A stretch of DNA of 64,000 bases from Parabacteroides distasonis (GTDB taxonomy: Bacteria; Bacteroidota; Bacteroidia; Bacteroidales; Tannerellaceae): positions 53,008 through 117,007 of the forward strand of contig NZ_SRYM01000007.1 of assembly GCF_004793765.1 (NCBI RefSeq), read 5' to 3'. This document shows positions 55,392 through 63,814 of the stretch, piece after piece. The notes under the pieces are model-generated. The model was not told the DNA's origin. It did not search any database and saw nothing but the letters and a program-made list of their open reading frames with translations. Position 1 is the stretch's first letter; every line of letters starts with the position of its first letter. Made by a program: the position numbers and the translations under genes.

Positions 55392-55715
55392 CTATAGATG
55401 ATCCGTGGGCCACCAGCTCGGTTTTGTCTTGGTTGCGTTGTAGAGCTTGCGGCAATCAACGCAATCCGGGTACGATACGAGCTTGATCTCGCTTAGATAA
55501 TCCAGCCAAGGCAAGTCTTGGTGGTAGATGTAGGGGTATTTGGGGCACTCTTGCGACCGTGGCTCGTAATAATCGTGATCTCGGTTGTATAGATAGGTTG
55601 ATTTTCGGGTGATGGTGGCTACCTCCACGAAGCCGATTACGGGGAGATCTGGATTCTCCAGGCAACGCACGTTACCATTGTTTTCGCTACTGGATAATAC
55701 GTTGCTGAAGATACT
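55392..55715 (-). pseudogene. C-terminal fragment of a DUF4249-like protein
   Basis: An open frame of about 107 codons with no proper start, bounded upstream by a stop at 55716. It reads NVRCLENPDLPVIGFVEVATI, then a cysteine-spaced C-terminus (CPKYPY, SYPDCVDCRKL, PSWWPT). The DNPDxPVxGFVEV-type segment is typical of the end of DUF4249 proteins, outer-membrane lipoproteins encoded beside TonB-dependent receptors. Only this end remains. Confidence 0.55.
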
Positions 55716-55724
55716 TTATAATTA

Positions 55725-56072
55725 GTGTTGTTTACAGCATTCGCAATGGTTGGTGTTGAGGCTGGTAGGGCTTCAGGTTTGAATGCAAGTTTGCCTATTG
55801 CTCAAATTGAGTATTTTTTTATTGGTGGAAATTCTAGTGTTTCATTAGGTGTAGGAGGAATTGGAAGTGCTTATTATACGTTGAGTGGTCCCTCTGCGGC
55901 CGGTTATGAATATCGTTGGTCTGCTGTGGGGACAGGAACGAATACGGTTACGCCTAGTGGAGATGGTCGTGGTTGTCGAGTGGAGTTTAGAAGCACTCAA
56001 TCAGGACAGGTGCGGGTGATATTTATGTTGATATTATTTATTGATAAAGTTAGTCTGAGAATAATCTTGTAG
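55725..56072 (+). other. orphan open frame, possible Ig-like domain relic
   Basis: A 115-codon frame starting at a TTG, lacking a signal or start context. The middle, SAYYTLSGPSAAGYEYRWSA and then RVEFRSTQSGQVRV, looks like one PKD/Ig-like beta-sandwich. The ends do not. Probably a fragment of a larger surface protein, in the same decayed stretch as the DUF4249-like piece. Could be non-coding. Confidence 0.25.
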
Positions 56073-56344
56073 CACGTCTTCACTTTTTTTGAAATAGTTT
56101 CCCCTTATAAGGGATCCGTATCTGACCTTGTAGAGGAAAAAATGATATAGATCCTTTTTTGAAGGATATTTGTCCTTATTCAAATCGAAATAGAAAGCAA
56201 AAGCAACTAATATTCAGTATATTGTAAAAGCAGTGAAAAATAATTCAAAAAAAACTATCTTATGTTGTACAACATATATGATTAATACATACATTTGCAT
56301 CGTTTTACAACAAGATATTATAGACCGTTTAAATTAAGAACAAA

Positions 56345-56560
56345 ATGAAAAAGTTAGTTGCATTTGCTGCTGTTATCGCAGTTGTATCATTCGCATCTTG
56401 TGGCAACAAATCTGCTGAATCTACCGAATCTGTTGCTGAAACAGAAGAGGCTACTGTAGTTGAGAAAGCTCCTGTAGTAGAAGAGGATGCTGCCGCTACT
56501 GATTCTGTAGCTGTTGAGGTTACTGACTCTGTTGCCGTAGAAGCTGCTCCTGCTGAATAA
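56345..56560 (+). CDS. small acidic lipoprotein
   Basis: A 71-residue lipoprotein: signal to Cys19 (SFASC), then a 50-residue tail made almost only of Ala, Val, Glu, Ser and Thr, with repeats of VAVEVTDS-like words. No fold is expected. Such acidic lipoproteins are common in Bacteroidales and of unknown function. An AT-rich leader of about 270 bp precedes it, and a perfect terminator follows, so it is a separate, probably abundant transcript. Confidence 0.75.
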   Translation: MKKLVAFAAVIAVVSFASCGNKSAESTESVAETEEATVVEKAPVVEEDAAATDSVAVEVTDSVAVEAAPAE

Positions 56561-56585
56561 TAATCAGTAAACGAGTTTTGAGGAC

Positions 56586-56618
56586 AGTCTGTATGCGTTG
56601 AACATACAGACTTTTTTT
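56586..56618 (+). terminator. terminator of the small lipoprotein gene
   Basis: AGTCTGTATG (56586-56595) pairs perfectly with CATACAGACT (56603-56612), followed by seven T residues. Confidence 0.92.
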
Positions 56619-56641
56619 GTTTATAAACCATAGATAATGAT

Positions 56642-58735
56642 ATGAGACAAATTTTACTTCTTCCATTGGCCGCTCTATTGGCTATGCCGGTATTCTCGCA
56701 GACTCCTGCCGATACGACGCTTACGATCCGGAACATAGAGATTCAGGGTACCCGTTTCGCTGGGTTGAGCGAGAGGGGCGGGATGAAAATCTTGCGGGTA
56801 GATAATAACTTGAGTAGCGTTACCAATACGGCGGCAGATGCTTTTCGCCAATTGCCTTCTGTCATAACCGATATGGAAGGAGCCGTTACATACAGGGGCT
56901 CCGGTAATGTCGGGATGCTTGTCGATGGAGTTCCTTACGGTTTGCTGGAAGAATATAGCGGTGACGTGCTGATCCAACTTCCCGCCCTGTTCTTTAACCA
57001 GATCTCATTAGGGGCATTTCCTCCGATTAATGCGGTGCCGGATGGTGATGCGGGCATACTCAATCTGGTGCCTCGTATGTATGGAACGGGAGATTCCCCT
57101 CTATATGTTACGTTTGGGGCGGGATGGAATGAGCGATATAATGCGGGAGCGGTATTGAATTTGCATCCTGGAAAATTCCATATCAATGCGAAATACAATT
57201 ATAGAAGGGAATACCGGGAACGATCTTTCAGCAAATCAACTGCGACAGCTAAAAACCGGACGGAGATGAATAATAACGCCACGGCTCGTCCGGACGTGCA
57301 TGTGGCGGATATGAAAGTTGATTATGATCTTTCCGCAAAAGACCGGATCACCGTGCATGGCCTGTATCATTTGATGGATTATAGCCGGTATGGACGCATT
57401 AACAACCGGGTATTCAACCCAAAAGGGGAGCAAATGAAGTATGTGATCCGTAACCGGTATAACGATCAGTGTCAGGAAGCTTATGCCGCCGAAGCGTATT
57501 GGAACCATGAGATCGCAGAGAATCAAGGTTTTTATACCGTATTCAACTATAATAATTTCTCGTATGATGAGGATAATGATTTCAAGAATGAGAATCCTCA
57601 AAACGGAAATATAGTCTCGGAGGATAACCAATCTATCGACCATACGAAACATAATTATTTCTGGGGATTTGGATATGAACAGGAGATCGAAGGTTGGGAC
57701 TTTAGTGTTGGTTACATCGGGCGTGCCCGGAAAGAGGATTATATAACAACAGCTTCGGACAAGAAAGACGGGAGTTTTGTGTTGAATGAATTGAAGTCTT
57801 ATAATTATGATTTCAACCGGTACTTAAATTTGATTTATGCTACGGTAATAAAGAGCTGGGGAAACCTGAATGTTGATTTGGGGGTACAGGCGGAGTTCAG
57901 CCATACCCGAATGAATGATCCGAGTCCGGCTTGGGGTGGTTCTGCTTATCAATGGGGGGAGATTGAGAATTCTCGTTTTCATTTATATCCTCGTGTCCGC
58001 TTTACTTATGAGGTGAATAAAAATAATAAGTTGATTCTGAGTTATCAACAGCGTGTGATTCGCCCGACAGGAGCTTATCTATGTTCTGCCCTCAATAGTA
58101 GTGACGCTACGCACATCATTCAAGGTAATCCGGACTTGAAGGATGAGTTTATCCATAACGTAGAACTGGGATATCAGTTCTACGCTACCCGTCTCCGTTT
58201 GACTCCGGCTATTTATTACCGGAATCGTACGAATCGTATCATGGAAACCGCTAGCCAAGTAAATGACGAGACGGTTTGGAAGAAAGAGAATATCGGACAT
58301 AGCCAAGCAGTCGGAGCCGACTTGTCCGGTAGCTGGAAGCCGGTACGTATCTTGACGGTCGGTTTCTCTGGAGATATCTATCGGGACGAGATTGATGGGC
58401 GCACGATAGGCTATGACGAGAAGAAGTCTTTGGTTTGTTGGGATGTAAAGGGGAATGTAAACGTAAGTATTACGCCGACTACGGATTTTCAGGTAGACGG
58501 CTTCTACGTTTCCGACCAACTTACGCCTCAAGGTAAGATCAAAGGCCGTTATAGCGTAAATGCCGGTCTTTCTCAGTATTTCCTCAATCGTAAATTATGT
58601 GCGAACTTAAGTATCAACAATCTATTCGATAGTTTGGAAGAAATAACGATTATTGATGCCCCGAACTTAGAAATGACGCAGAAACGCAATCGTGATGCCC
58701 GGGTAGCTTGGCTTACGTTGACTTATGTTTTGTAA
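56642..58735 (+). CDS. TonB-dependent outer-membrane receptor
   Basis: A 697-residue receptor. Signal peptide to about residue 20 (MPVFSQ). The plug domain is at about 30-170 (TAADAFRQLPSVITDMEGAVTYRGSGNVGMLVDGVPYGLL, read in parts), and a 22-strand barrel follows, ending with RDARVAWLTLTYVL, the usual aromatic last strand. It lacks the carboxypeptidase-D-like N-terminal extension and there is no SusD neighbour, so it is not a standard glycan-uptake pair. A metal, siderophore, vitamin or peptide ligand is more likely. It needs TonB-ExbBD from elsewhere. Confidence 0.92.
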   Translation: MRQILLLPLAALLAMPVFSQTPADTTLTIRNIEIQGTRFAGLSERGGMKILRVDNNLSSVTNTAADAFRQLPSVITDMEGAVTYRGSGNVGMLVDGVPYGLLEEYSGDVLIQLPALFFNQISLGAFPPINAVPDGDAGILNLVPRMYGTGDSPLYVTFGAGWNERYNAGAVLNLHPGKFHINAKYNYRREYRERSFSKSTATAKNRTEMNNNATARPDVHVADMKVDYDLSAKDRITVHGLYHLMDYSRYGRINNRVFNPKGEQMKYVIRNRYNDQCQEAYAAEAYWNHEIAENQGFYTVFNYNNFSYDEDNDFKNENPQNGNIVSEDNQSIDHTKHNYFWGFGYEQEIEGWDFSVGYIGRARKEDYITTASDKKDGSFVLNELKSYNYDFNRYLNLIYATVIKSWGNLNVDLGVQAEFSHTRMNDPSPAWGGSAYQWGEIENSRFHLYPRVRFTYEVNKNNKLILSYQQRVIRPTGAYLCSALNSSDATHIIQGNPDLKDEFIHNVELGYQFYATRLRLTPAIYYRNRTNRIMETASQVNDETVWKKENIGHSQAVGADLSGSWKPVRILTVGFSGDIYRDEIDGRTIGYDEKKSLVCWDVKGNVNVSITPTTDFQVDGFYVSDQLTPQGKIKGRYSVNAGLSQYFLNRKLCANLSINNLFDSLEEITIIDAPNLEMTQKRNRDARVAWLTLTYVL

Positions 58736-58792
58736 AGGTCGTCGCTGAACTGTGTAAAGGTCGTCACCGTACATCGTTTAGTGACGACCTTT
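58733..58792. repeat. 22-bp-period repeat array D
   Basis: TAAAGGTCGTC begins at 58733 (overlapping the receptor stop codon) and again at 58755, exactly 22 bp apart. An inverted copy, GTGACGACCTTT (58781-58792), pairs with AAAGGTCGTCAC (58756-58767) to make a 12-bp hairpin. It lies between the converging receptor and argD genes. Confidence 0.8.
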
Positions 58793-58906
58793 GCTTTATG
58801 CTCTTATTGATCCGTGCGGAATGGAAGCATCCTTGCCGTTGGGGGAGGAATGAAAAAAGGAGAACACTGATTCAGACATCCTCCCTTTTTATGAAATAAA
58901 GAACAA

Positions 58907-60034
58907 TTAAGCGTTTAGGACTTTCTTGAAGCGACGGATAAATTCCTTGGCTTCATCCATCGTCAAGCAAAGCGGAGGAAGCAGACGGATCGTATTGGTT
59001 CCGGCTACGCCCGTGAACACTTTCTCCTCAAAGAGAAGTTTGCTACGCATTTCCTTGATAGATTCCTCGAACTCGATACCGATCATTAAGCCACGGCCTC
59101 GAATTTCTTTGATACCCGGAAGTTTATGAAGCTCTTCCAATAAATAGGCACCCACTTTCGCGGCGTTATCAGTCAAACGCTCGTCTTCCATAATATCGAG
59201 AACGGCGATAGCGGCCGCACAAGCCAAATGGTTACCTCCGAAAGTAGTGCCGAGCATACCATAAACCGGCTTGAATTTCGGGCTGATCAATAATCCACCC
59301 ATCGGGAAGCCATTAGCGATGCCTTTCGCTACCGAGATCAAGTCCGGCTTGATACCGGTATATTGGTGCGCGAAGAATTTACCGCTTCTTCCATATCCGG
59401 ATTGGATCTCATCCAAGATCAGACAGGCATCATAAGTCGTACACAAGTCGCGTAACTCACGCATAAAATCATCCGTTGGCAATTGGATGCCACCTACACC
59501 TTGGATACCTTCGATGATCACGGAAGATACATCCCCCTTCTTCAACTCTTCCTCTACGGCGGAAGCGTCGTTCAATGGAAGATAAGTAACCGCTAGATCC
59601 TCATTTACCGGAGCGATGATCTTCGGGTTATCCGTCACACGTACGGCGGCGGAGGTACGGCCATGAAAGGCGTGCTTGAATGCGATCACCCGCTTCTTTC
59701 CATTATGGAAAGAGGCGAGCTTTAACGCATTCTCGTTCGCCTCCGCTCCGGAGTTGATCAAGAACAACGAATAATCCTCGTAGCCGGAAGCCTTTCCTAG
59801 CTTATCCGCTAATTTTTGTTGCAAGCTATTGATAACCGAGTTCGAATAAAAGCCTAATTTATTTACCTGCTTGGTAATCGCCTTTACGTAAGTAGGGTGG
59901 CTGTGACCCACCGAGATTACGGCATGGCCGCCATATAAGTCGAGGTACTCGTTTCCCTCGCTATCCCATACATGGCATCCTTTACCTTGTACGATCTCTA
60001 TATTAAATAATGGATATACGTCGAATAAATTCAT
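58907..60034 (-). CDS. argD: N-acylornithine aminotransferase
   Basis: A class III PLP aminotransferase of 375 residues, which converts N-acylglutamate semialdehyde to N-acylornithine. GGHAVISVGHSHP, NSGAEANENALKLA, FHGRTSAAVRVTD, LILDEIQSGYGRSGKFFA and the PLP-lysine VAKGIANGFPMGG are visible. In Bacteroides the intermediates are N-succinylated rather than acetylated, so succinyl substrate is likely. It is last in the operon; the gap to argC is only 14 bp. Confidence 0.93.
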   Translation of the reverse strand: MNLFDVYPLFNIEIVQGKGCHVWDSEGNEYLDLYGGHAVISVGHSHPTYVKAITKQVNKLGFYSNSVINSLQQKLADKLGKASGYEDYSLFLINSGAEANENALKLASFHNGKKRVIAFKHAFHGRTSAAVRVTDNPKIIAPVNEDLAVTYLPLNDASAVEEELKKGDVSSVIIEGIQGVGGIQLPTDDFMRELRDLCTTYDACLILDEIQSGYGRSGKFFAHQYTGIKPDLISVAKGIANGFPMGGLLISPKFKPVYGMLGTTFGGNHLACAAAIAVLDIMEDERLTDNAAKVGAYLLEELHKLPGIKEIRGRGLMIGIEFEESIKEMRSKLLFEEKVFTGVAGTNTIRLLPPLCLTMDEAKEFIRRFKKVLNA

Positions 60035-60048
60035 CTTTGTCGTATTTT

Positions 60049-61017
60049 TTAAAACGCAGAGGGTTTTAAGTGTAAGCCAACCGTCTCCTCCAACCCGAAC
60101 AATAAGTTCATGTTGTGTACCGCTTGGCCGCTAGCGCCCTTCAATAAGTTATCGATCATAGAGATGATAAGGAGCTTATCATCTATTTTCTGTAAGTGGA
60201 TCAAGCATTTATTCGTATTTACCACTTGTTTCAAATCCGGGTTCTTATCAGTGATAAACGTGAAGCTGTGATCATCATAATATTCCTCATAAATACGTCG
60301 GATCTCTACCAAGTCGATCTTGCAATCGATGTATGTCGTGGCGAATATACCACGGGAGAAATTACCGCGTACGGGGATGAAGTTGATCCGGCTTGAATAG
60401 CTCTTCTGCAACTGGCTCAAGCTCTGATTGATCTCGGCCAAGTGCTGATGCGTAAAAGGCTTATAGATCGATATGTTGTCGTTGCGCCAGCTAAAGTGAG
60501 AGGTGGAAGAAGGCTTCACGCCCGCTCCCGTAGAACCCGTGATGGCATTGACATGCAAGTCGGAATTCAGCATCAAGTGCTTCGCCAACGGCAATACGCC
60601 CAATTGGATGCAAGTAGCGAAACAACCGGGGTTCGCTATATGCCGGGCGTTGCAAATCCGGCGGCGGTTTAATTCCGGCAGGCCGTACACGAAATCGTGC
60701 TCCGGGCCTTCGATCCGGTAGTCCATGCTCAGGTCGATAATCTTCACATTCTCGGGAACCGTGTGGCTCTCCATGAACTTCTTCGTATCGCCATGAGCGG
60801 TACAGAAGAACAGAAGGTCGATGCTATCCAGCGGTAACTCGCTGGTGAACACCAAATCCGTCTCGCCATAAAGACCGCCATGCACGTCCGTGATCTTGTT
60901 ACCGGCGTTACTGCTACTGTTTATAAATGTAAGCTCGGCATCAGGGTGGTTTAGGAGCAGGCGGATCAATTCACCCGCCGTGTAACCCGCTCCGCCTATA
61001 ATTCCGCATTTAATCAT
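60049..61017 (-). CDS. argC: N-acyl-gamma-glutamyl-phosphate reductase
   Basis: A 322-residue NADPH-dependent reductase. It has the N-terminal dinucleotide loop GGAGYTAGELIRLL, the active-site cysteine in NPGCFATCIQLG, and ITGSTGAGVKPSSTSHF. It converts the acyl-glutamyl phosphate to the semialdehyde used by ArgD. Its start overlaps the argG stop by 4 bp. Confidence 0.95.
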   Translation of the reverse strand: MIKCGIIGGAGYTAGELIRLLLNHPDAELTFINSSSNAGNKITDVHGGLYGETDLVFTSELPLDSIDLLFFCTAHGDTKKFMESHTVPENVKIIDLSMDYRIEGPEHDFVYGLPELNRRRICNARHIANPGCFATCIQLGVLPLAKHLMLNSDLHVNAITGSTGAGVKPSSTSHFSWRNDNISIYKPFTHQHLAEINQSLSQLQKSYSSRINFIPVRGNFSRGIFATTYIDCKIDLVEIRRIYEEYYDDHSFTFITDKNPDLKQVVNTNKCLIHLQKIDDKLLIISMIDNLLKGASGQAVHNMNLLFGLEETVGLHLKPSAF

Positions 61018-62213
61018 ATCTCTTCGTCTTTATGGTTCGTATAATAAACACGCAACGGAGTGGAAAGAACCTTGATGAAGCCTTTGGCGTCTTCGGCGGT
61101 CCAGCCTTTCTGCATCTCTCCGTACTCACCGAATTTCGTCTTTACCAAGTCGTCCTCAGATTCTACGCCAACGGTAGAGAAGGACAACGGACGAAGCTCC
61201 AGAATAGCCGTACCGTTCACGTTGCGCTGAGACTCTTGCAACATCGCCTCGATATCGCGCATCACCGGTTCCAGATATTGGCTCTCGTGTAAGAACATGC
61301 CGTACCAGTTCGCTACCTGATCCTTCCAATATTGTTGCCATTTGCTCAACGTATATTTCTCTAGGAAGCGGTGTGCCCCGATAATCAACATTGGAGCGGC
61401 AGCCTCGAAACCGACACGTCCCTTGATACCGATAATCGTATCGCCCACGTGCATATCGCGGCCGATACCGTAAGCGGCCCCGATCTCCTCGATCTTCTGG
61501 ATAGCGGCGATCTTATCCTCGAACACCTCACCGTTCACGGCATGAACCTCACCGTTCTTGAACTCGATGCGCAATTGCTCGCTGCCGGTCTTCTCCACTT
61601 GTTTCAGATAAGCGCTCTCGGGCAATCCTTGTGCGGAGTCAAGAATCTCGCCACCGCAGATAGAGGTTCCCCAGAGACCTACGTTATAGGAGTATTTCAA
61701 CTTCGTGAAATCGGCCTCGAAACCGTGTTCCTTCAAGTAGTTGATCTCAAAATCACGGCTTAAGGCCATATCGCGGGTCAACGTGATAATCTCCACGTTC
61801 GGAGCCAATACCAAGAAAGTCATATCGAAACGGATCTGATCGTTACCCGCTCCGGTAGAACCATGGGCGATAGCGTCGGCGCCAATCTCGTTCGCGTAGC
61901 GAGCGATCGCCAAGGCTTGGAAGATACGCTCGGAACTTACGGAGATCGGATACGTACCATTACGCAGCACGTTTCCGAAAATCATGTACTTCAAGCTCTT
62001 CTCATAATACTCTTTCGTAACGTCGATTGTCACGTATTTCGTGGCGCCTAGCTTATAGGCGTTCTCCTCGTTTTGTTTCAATTGTTCCTCGCTGAAACCA
62101 CCGGTGTTAGCGCAAGCGGCGTATACCTCGTATCCTTTTTCCTTCGCCAGATACATGACCGTGAATGAGGTATCCAAACCTCCACTGAACGCTACTACTA
62201 CTTTCTTCTTCAT
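61014..62213 (-). CDS. argG: argininosuccinate synthase
   Basis: It joins citrulline and aspartate with ATP. The 399-residue protein has the P-loop VVAFSGGLDTSFTV at the N-terminus, the AHGSTGAGNDQIRFD loop, and DMHVGDTIIGIKGR. It also has the C-terminal aspartate/citrulline site (LHESQYLEPVMRDIEAML). Within the operon, its stop overlaps argC and it follows the GNAT gene by 38 bp. Confidence 0.95.
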   Translation of the reverse strand: MKKKVVVAFSGGLDTSFTVMYLAKEKGYEVYAACANTGGFSEEQLKQNEENAYKLGATKYVTIDVTKEYYEKSLKYMIFGNVLRNGTYPISVSSERIFQALAIARYANEIGADAIAHGSTGAGNDQIRFDMTFLVLAPNVEIITLTRDMALSRDFEINYLKEHGFEADFTKLKYSYNVGLWGTSICGGEILDSAQGLPESAYLKQVEKTGSEQLRIEFKNGEVHAVNGEVFEDKIAAIQKIEEIGAAYGIGRDMHVGDTIIGIKGRVGFEAAAPMLIIGAHRFLEKYTLSKWQQYWKDQVANWYGMFLHESQYLEPVMRDIEAMLQESQRNVNGTAILELRPLSFSTVGVESEDDLVKTKFGEYGEMQKGWTAEDAKGFIKVLSTPLRVYYTNHKDEEI

Positions 62214-62251
62214 TGTTTCTTTATTTTATGTTGTTTTTTTATCGTGTTCAT

Positions 62252-62872
62252 TTAGTCTTTTTTAGCCTGATCGCGGGCCTCCCGCTCTCGTTGCGCACGA
62301 TGCGGATCGGCCGGGTCGAACAGCATGGCCGTGCAGATGCAATACTTACGTTCGGTGCGTTCCAAGATATCATGGTTCACGCAACCGTTGCAACCCCGCC
62401 AGAAAGCCTCATCGTCCGTCAAATCGGAGAACGTCACCGGTACATATCCCAGCTCGGTATTCATCTTCATCACGGCCGCTCCGGAGGTAAGGCTGAATAT
62501 CTTCGCTTTCGGCCAGCGCATGCGGGCCAGCTGAAAGGTCATGTCCTTGATGCGCTTCGCAAGCCCCAGTCCGCGGAATTTCGGGTGTACGATCAAGCCG
62601 GAGGTCGTCACGTACTGCTTATTCCCCCACGACTCTATATAACTGAATCCGGCGAACTCCTTGTCGGCCAAGGCGATTACCGCTTTCCCCTCTTTCATCT
62701 TTTGGGCCACATACTCGTGAGTACGTTTGGCGATACCCGTGCCCCGCACCTTAGCGGCATCCTCTATCGTTTGCAGGATGGTGTCTACGTATTCCTCGTG
62801 CGAGGCCTCGGCGATCATAACATCGATTTCAATTTCCTTTTCCATTCTATTGTTTGTTCTTAGTTTTTCCAT
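62252..62872 (-). CDS. GNAT N-acyltransferase of the arginine operon
   Basis: A 206-residue GNAT protein. Start either the ATG at 62872, which abuts the argR stop, or the internal ATG at 62845 (MEKEIEID). The acetyl-CoA-binding core is about 85-125 (TSGLIVHPKFRGLGLAKRIKD). A short cysteine-bearing stretch (CNGCVNHDILERTERKYCICTAML, read in parts) is unusual. Its place between argR and argG strongly suggests the first step of the pathway, N-acylation of glutamate (succinyl in Bacteroides). This is inferred from context, since no classical ArgA or ArgJ is seen here. Confidence 0.82.
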   Translation of the reverse strand: MEKLRTNNRMEKEIEIDVMIAEASHEEYVDTILQTIEDAAKVRGTGIAKRTHEYVAQKMKEGKAVIALADKEFAGFSYIESWGNKQYVTTSGLIVHPKFRGLGLAKRIKDMTFQLARMRWPKAKIFSLTSGAAVMKMNTELGYVPVTFSDLTDDEAFWRGCNGCVNHDILERTERKYCICTAMLFDPADPHRAQREREARDQAKKD

Positions 62873-63313
62873 TTATATAAAATGCGATAAAGCGGCAATC
62901 ACCTTCTCTTGGCTTACACCGTTGCGGGGGATTACCAAGATCGTATCGTCTCCGGCTATGGTGGCCAGTATCTCGCTAGGAGCATGGGAGTCTATGTCCG
63001 AGGCGATTCCCATGGCGTAACCCGGTCGCGTTTTCACCACTGCCAAGTTTCCGGAAAACTCGATATTCGGCTTTTTCTTGCCTTCAGGCTGTGCTTGTTT
63101 GCTTATACTCTCTTCGGGAAGGCGATATACATAATCTCCGTTTCCGTCGTGTACCTTGGCTACTTTCAGTTGCTTGATGTCGCGGGAAAGCGTAGCTTGC
63201 GTAACCGAGAATCCGCTATCTTCCAATTCTTTAAGCAGTTCTTCTTGATTACTTATCACCTTCGTCTGTATAATACCGCAAATGGCATCCAATCGTTCCT
63301 TCTTTGTACTCAT
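62873..63313 (-). CDS. argR: arginine repressor ArgR
   Basis: A 146-residue regulator. The N-terminal winged helix (about 1-70) has KKERLDAICGIIQTKVISNQEELLKELEDSGFSVTQATLSRDIKQLKVAK, read in parts, with the SVTQATLSRDIKQL recognition helix. The C-terminal domain (about 80-146) binds arginine and forms hexamers, with GTIAGDDTILVIPR-like residues. It represses the operon it heads, through two boxes just upstream. Confidence 0.95.
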   Translation of the reverse strand: MSTKKERLDAICGIIQTKVISNQEELLKELEDSGFSVTQATLSRDIKQLKVAKVHDGNGDYVYRLPEESISKQAQPEGKKKPNIEFSGNLAVVKTRPGYAMGIASDIDSHAPSEILATIAGDDTILVIPRNGVSQEKVIAALSHFI

Positions 63314-63373
63314 GTTGTATATTTATGCAAAACAGGCTGCAAATATAAAGAGTATTGTTGAATAAATATGCAA
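63314..63373 (-). promoter_or_regulatory. arg operon promoter with two ARG-box-like operators
   Basis: Minus-strand TTGCATAAATATACAAC (63314-63330) and TTGCATATTTATTCAAC (63357-63373) share 14 of 17 bases and match the TGnATnnnnATnCA style of ArgR operators. They flank the -7 element TATATTTG (63340-63347). Box centres are 43 bp apart, about four helical turns, so a repressor bound to both could cover the promoter or loop it. Confidence 0.65.
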
Positions 63374-63484
63374 TTAATGTTTTTTTTTCTATCTATAAGT
63401 AGGAGGTAAGGGATTTTCCTGCTTAGCTTAGGTTGAATTGCTATAAGTATTAGGCATTTCATCTATTTATATTCATCTTCTATC

Positions 63485-63572
63485 AGCTGTTAGAAGATCA
63501 TACAACAGCTGTTAGAATATCATGCACCAATTGGTGCATGATCATGCAACGGATGGTAGATAATGAATGTCA
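63485..63572. repeat. 22-bp-period repeat array E (four units) with a 24-bp palindrome
   Basis: Contiguous 22-bp units at 63485, 63507, 63529 and 63551. AGCTGTTAGAA starts the first two exactly 22 bp apart, and ATCATGCA-type words recur. A perfect 24-bp palindrome lies at 63519-63542 (arm ATCATGCACCAA). Unlike the other arrays it is in a divergent, promoter-bearing gap between argR and the M48 fragment. Confidence 0.8.
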
Positions 63573-63641
63573 TTCAAAGAAAAGGCTAATACTTCCTATA
63601 GAAAGAACGAAAGGGTGTGGTCGTTTTGAACAAAATGGTAG

Positions 63642-63649
63642 TATCTTTG
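63642..63649 (+). promoter_or_regulatory. -7 promoter element for the M48 gene remnant
   Basis: TATCTTTG fits TAnnTTTG, 45 bp before the ATG. A TTTG at 63625 is too close (13 bp) to be a standard -33. Confidence 0.45.
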
Positions 63650-63694
63650 CGTTATTAAATAGAGAGTATCAGGTTTAATTTCAAGTAAAAGGAT

Positions 63695-63814
63695 ATGAGA
63701 AAAATAGCAAGTTTATTCGTGGCCTTGCTTTTGTTGGCAGGCTGTTCCAGCGTACCGTTGACAGGACGTAAGCAAGTGCTGTTGGTTTCGGCTCTGGGTA
63801 CGAATAAACCCTGA
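63695..63814 (+). pseudogene. 5' end of an M48-family peptidase lipoprotein gene, cut short
   Basis: A 39-codon frame. The first 32 codons are a normal M48 metallopeptidase lipoprotein start: signal to Cys17 (LLAGC), then SSVPLTGRKQVLLVS, the hallmark lead-in of these proteins. After that the sequence changes to ALGTNKP and stops. No peptidase domain follows in the 186 bp left. The break is best explained by an insertion into the gene, with the remainder beyond the window. Confidence 0.75.
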
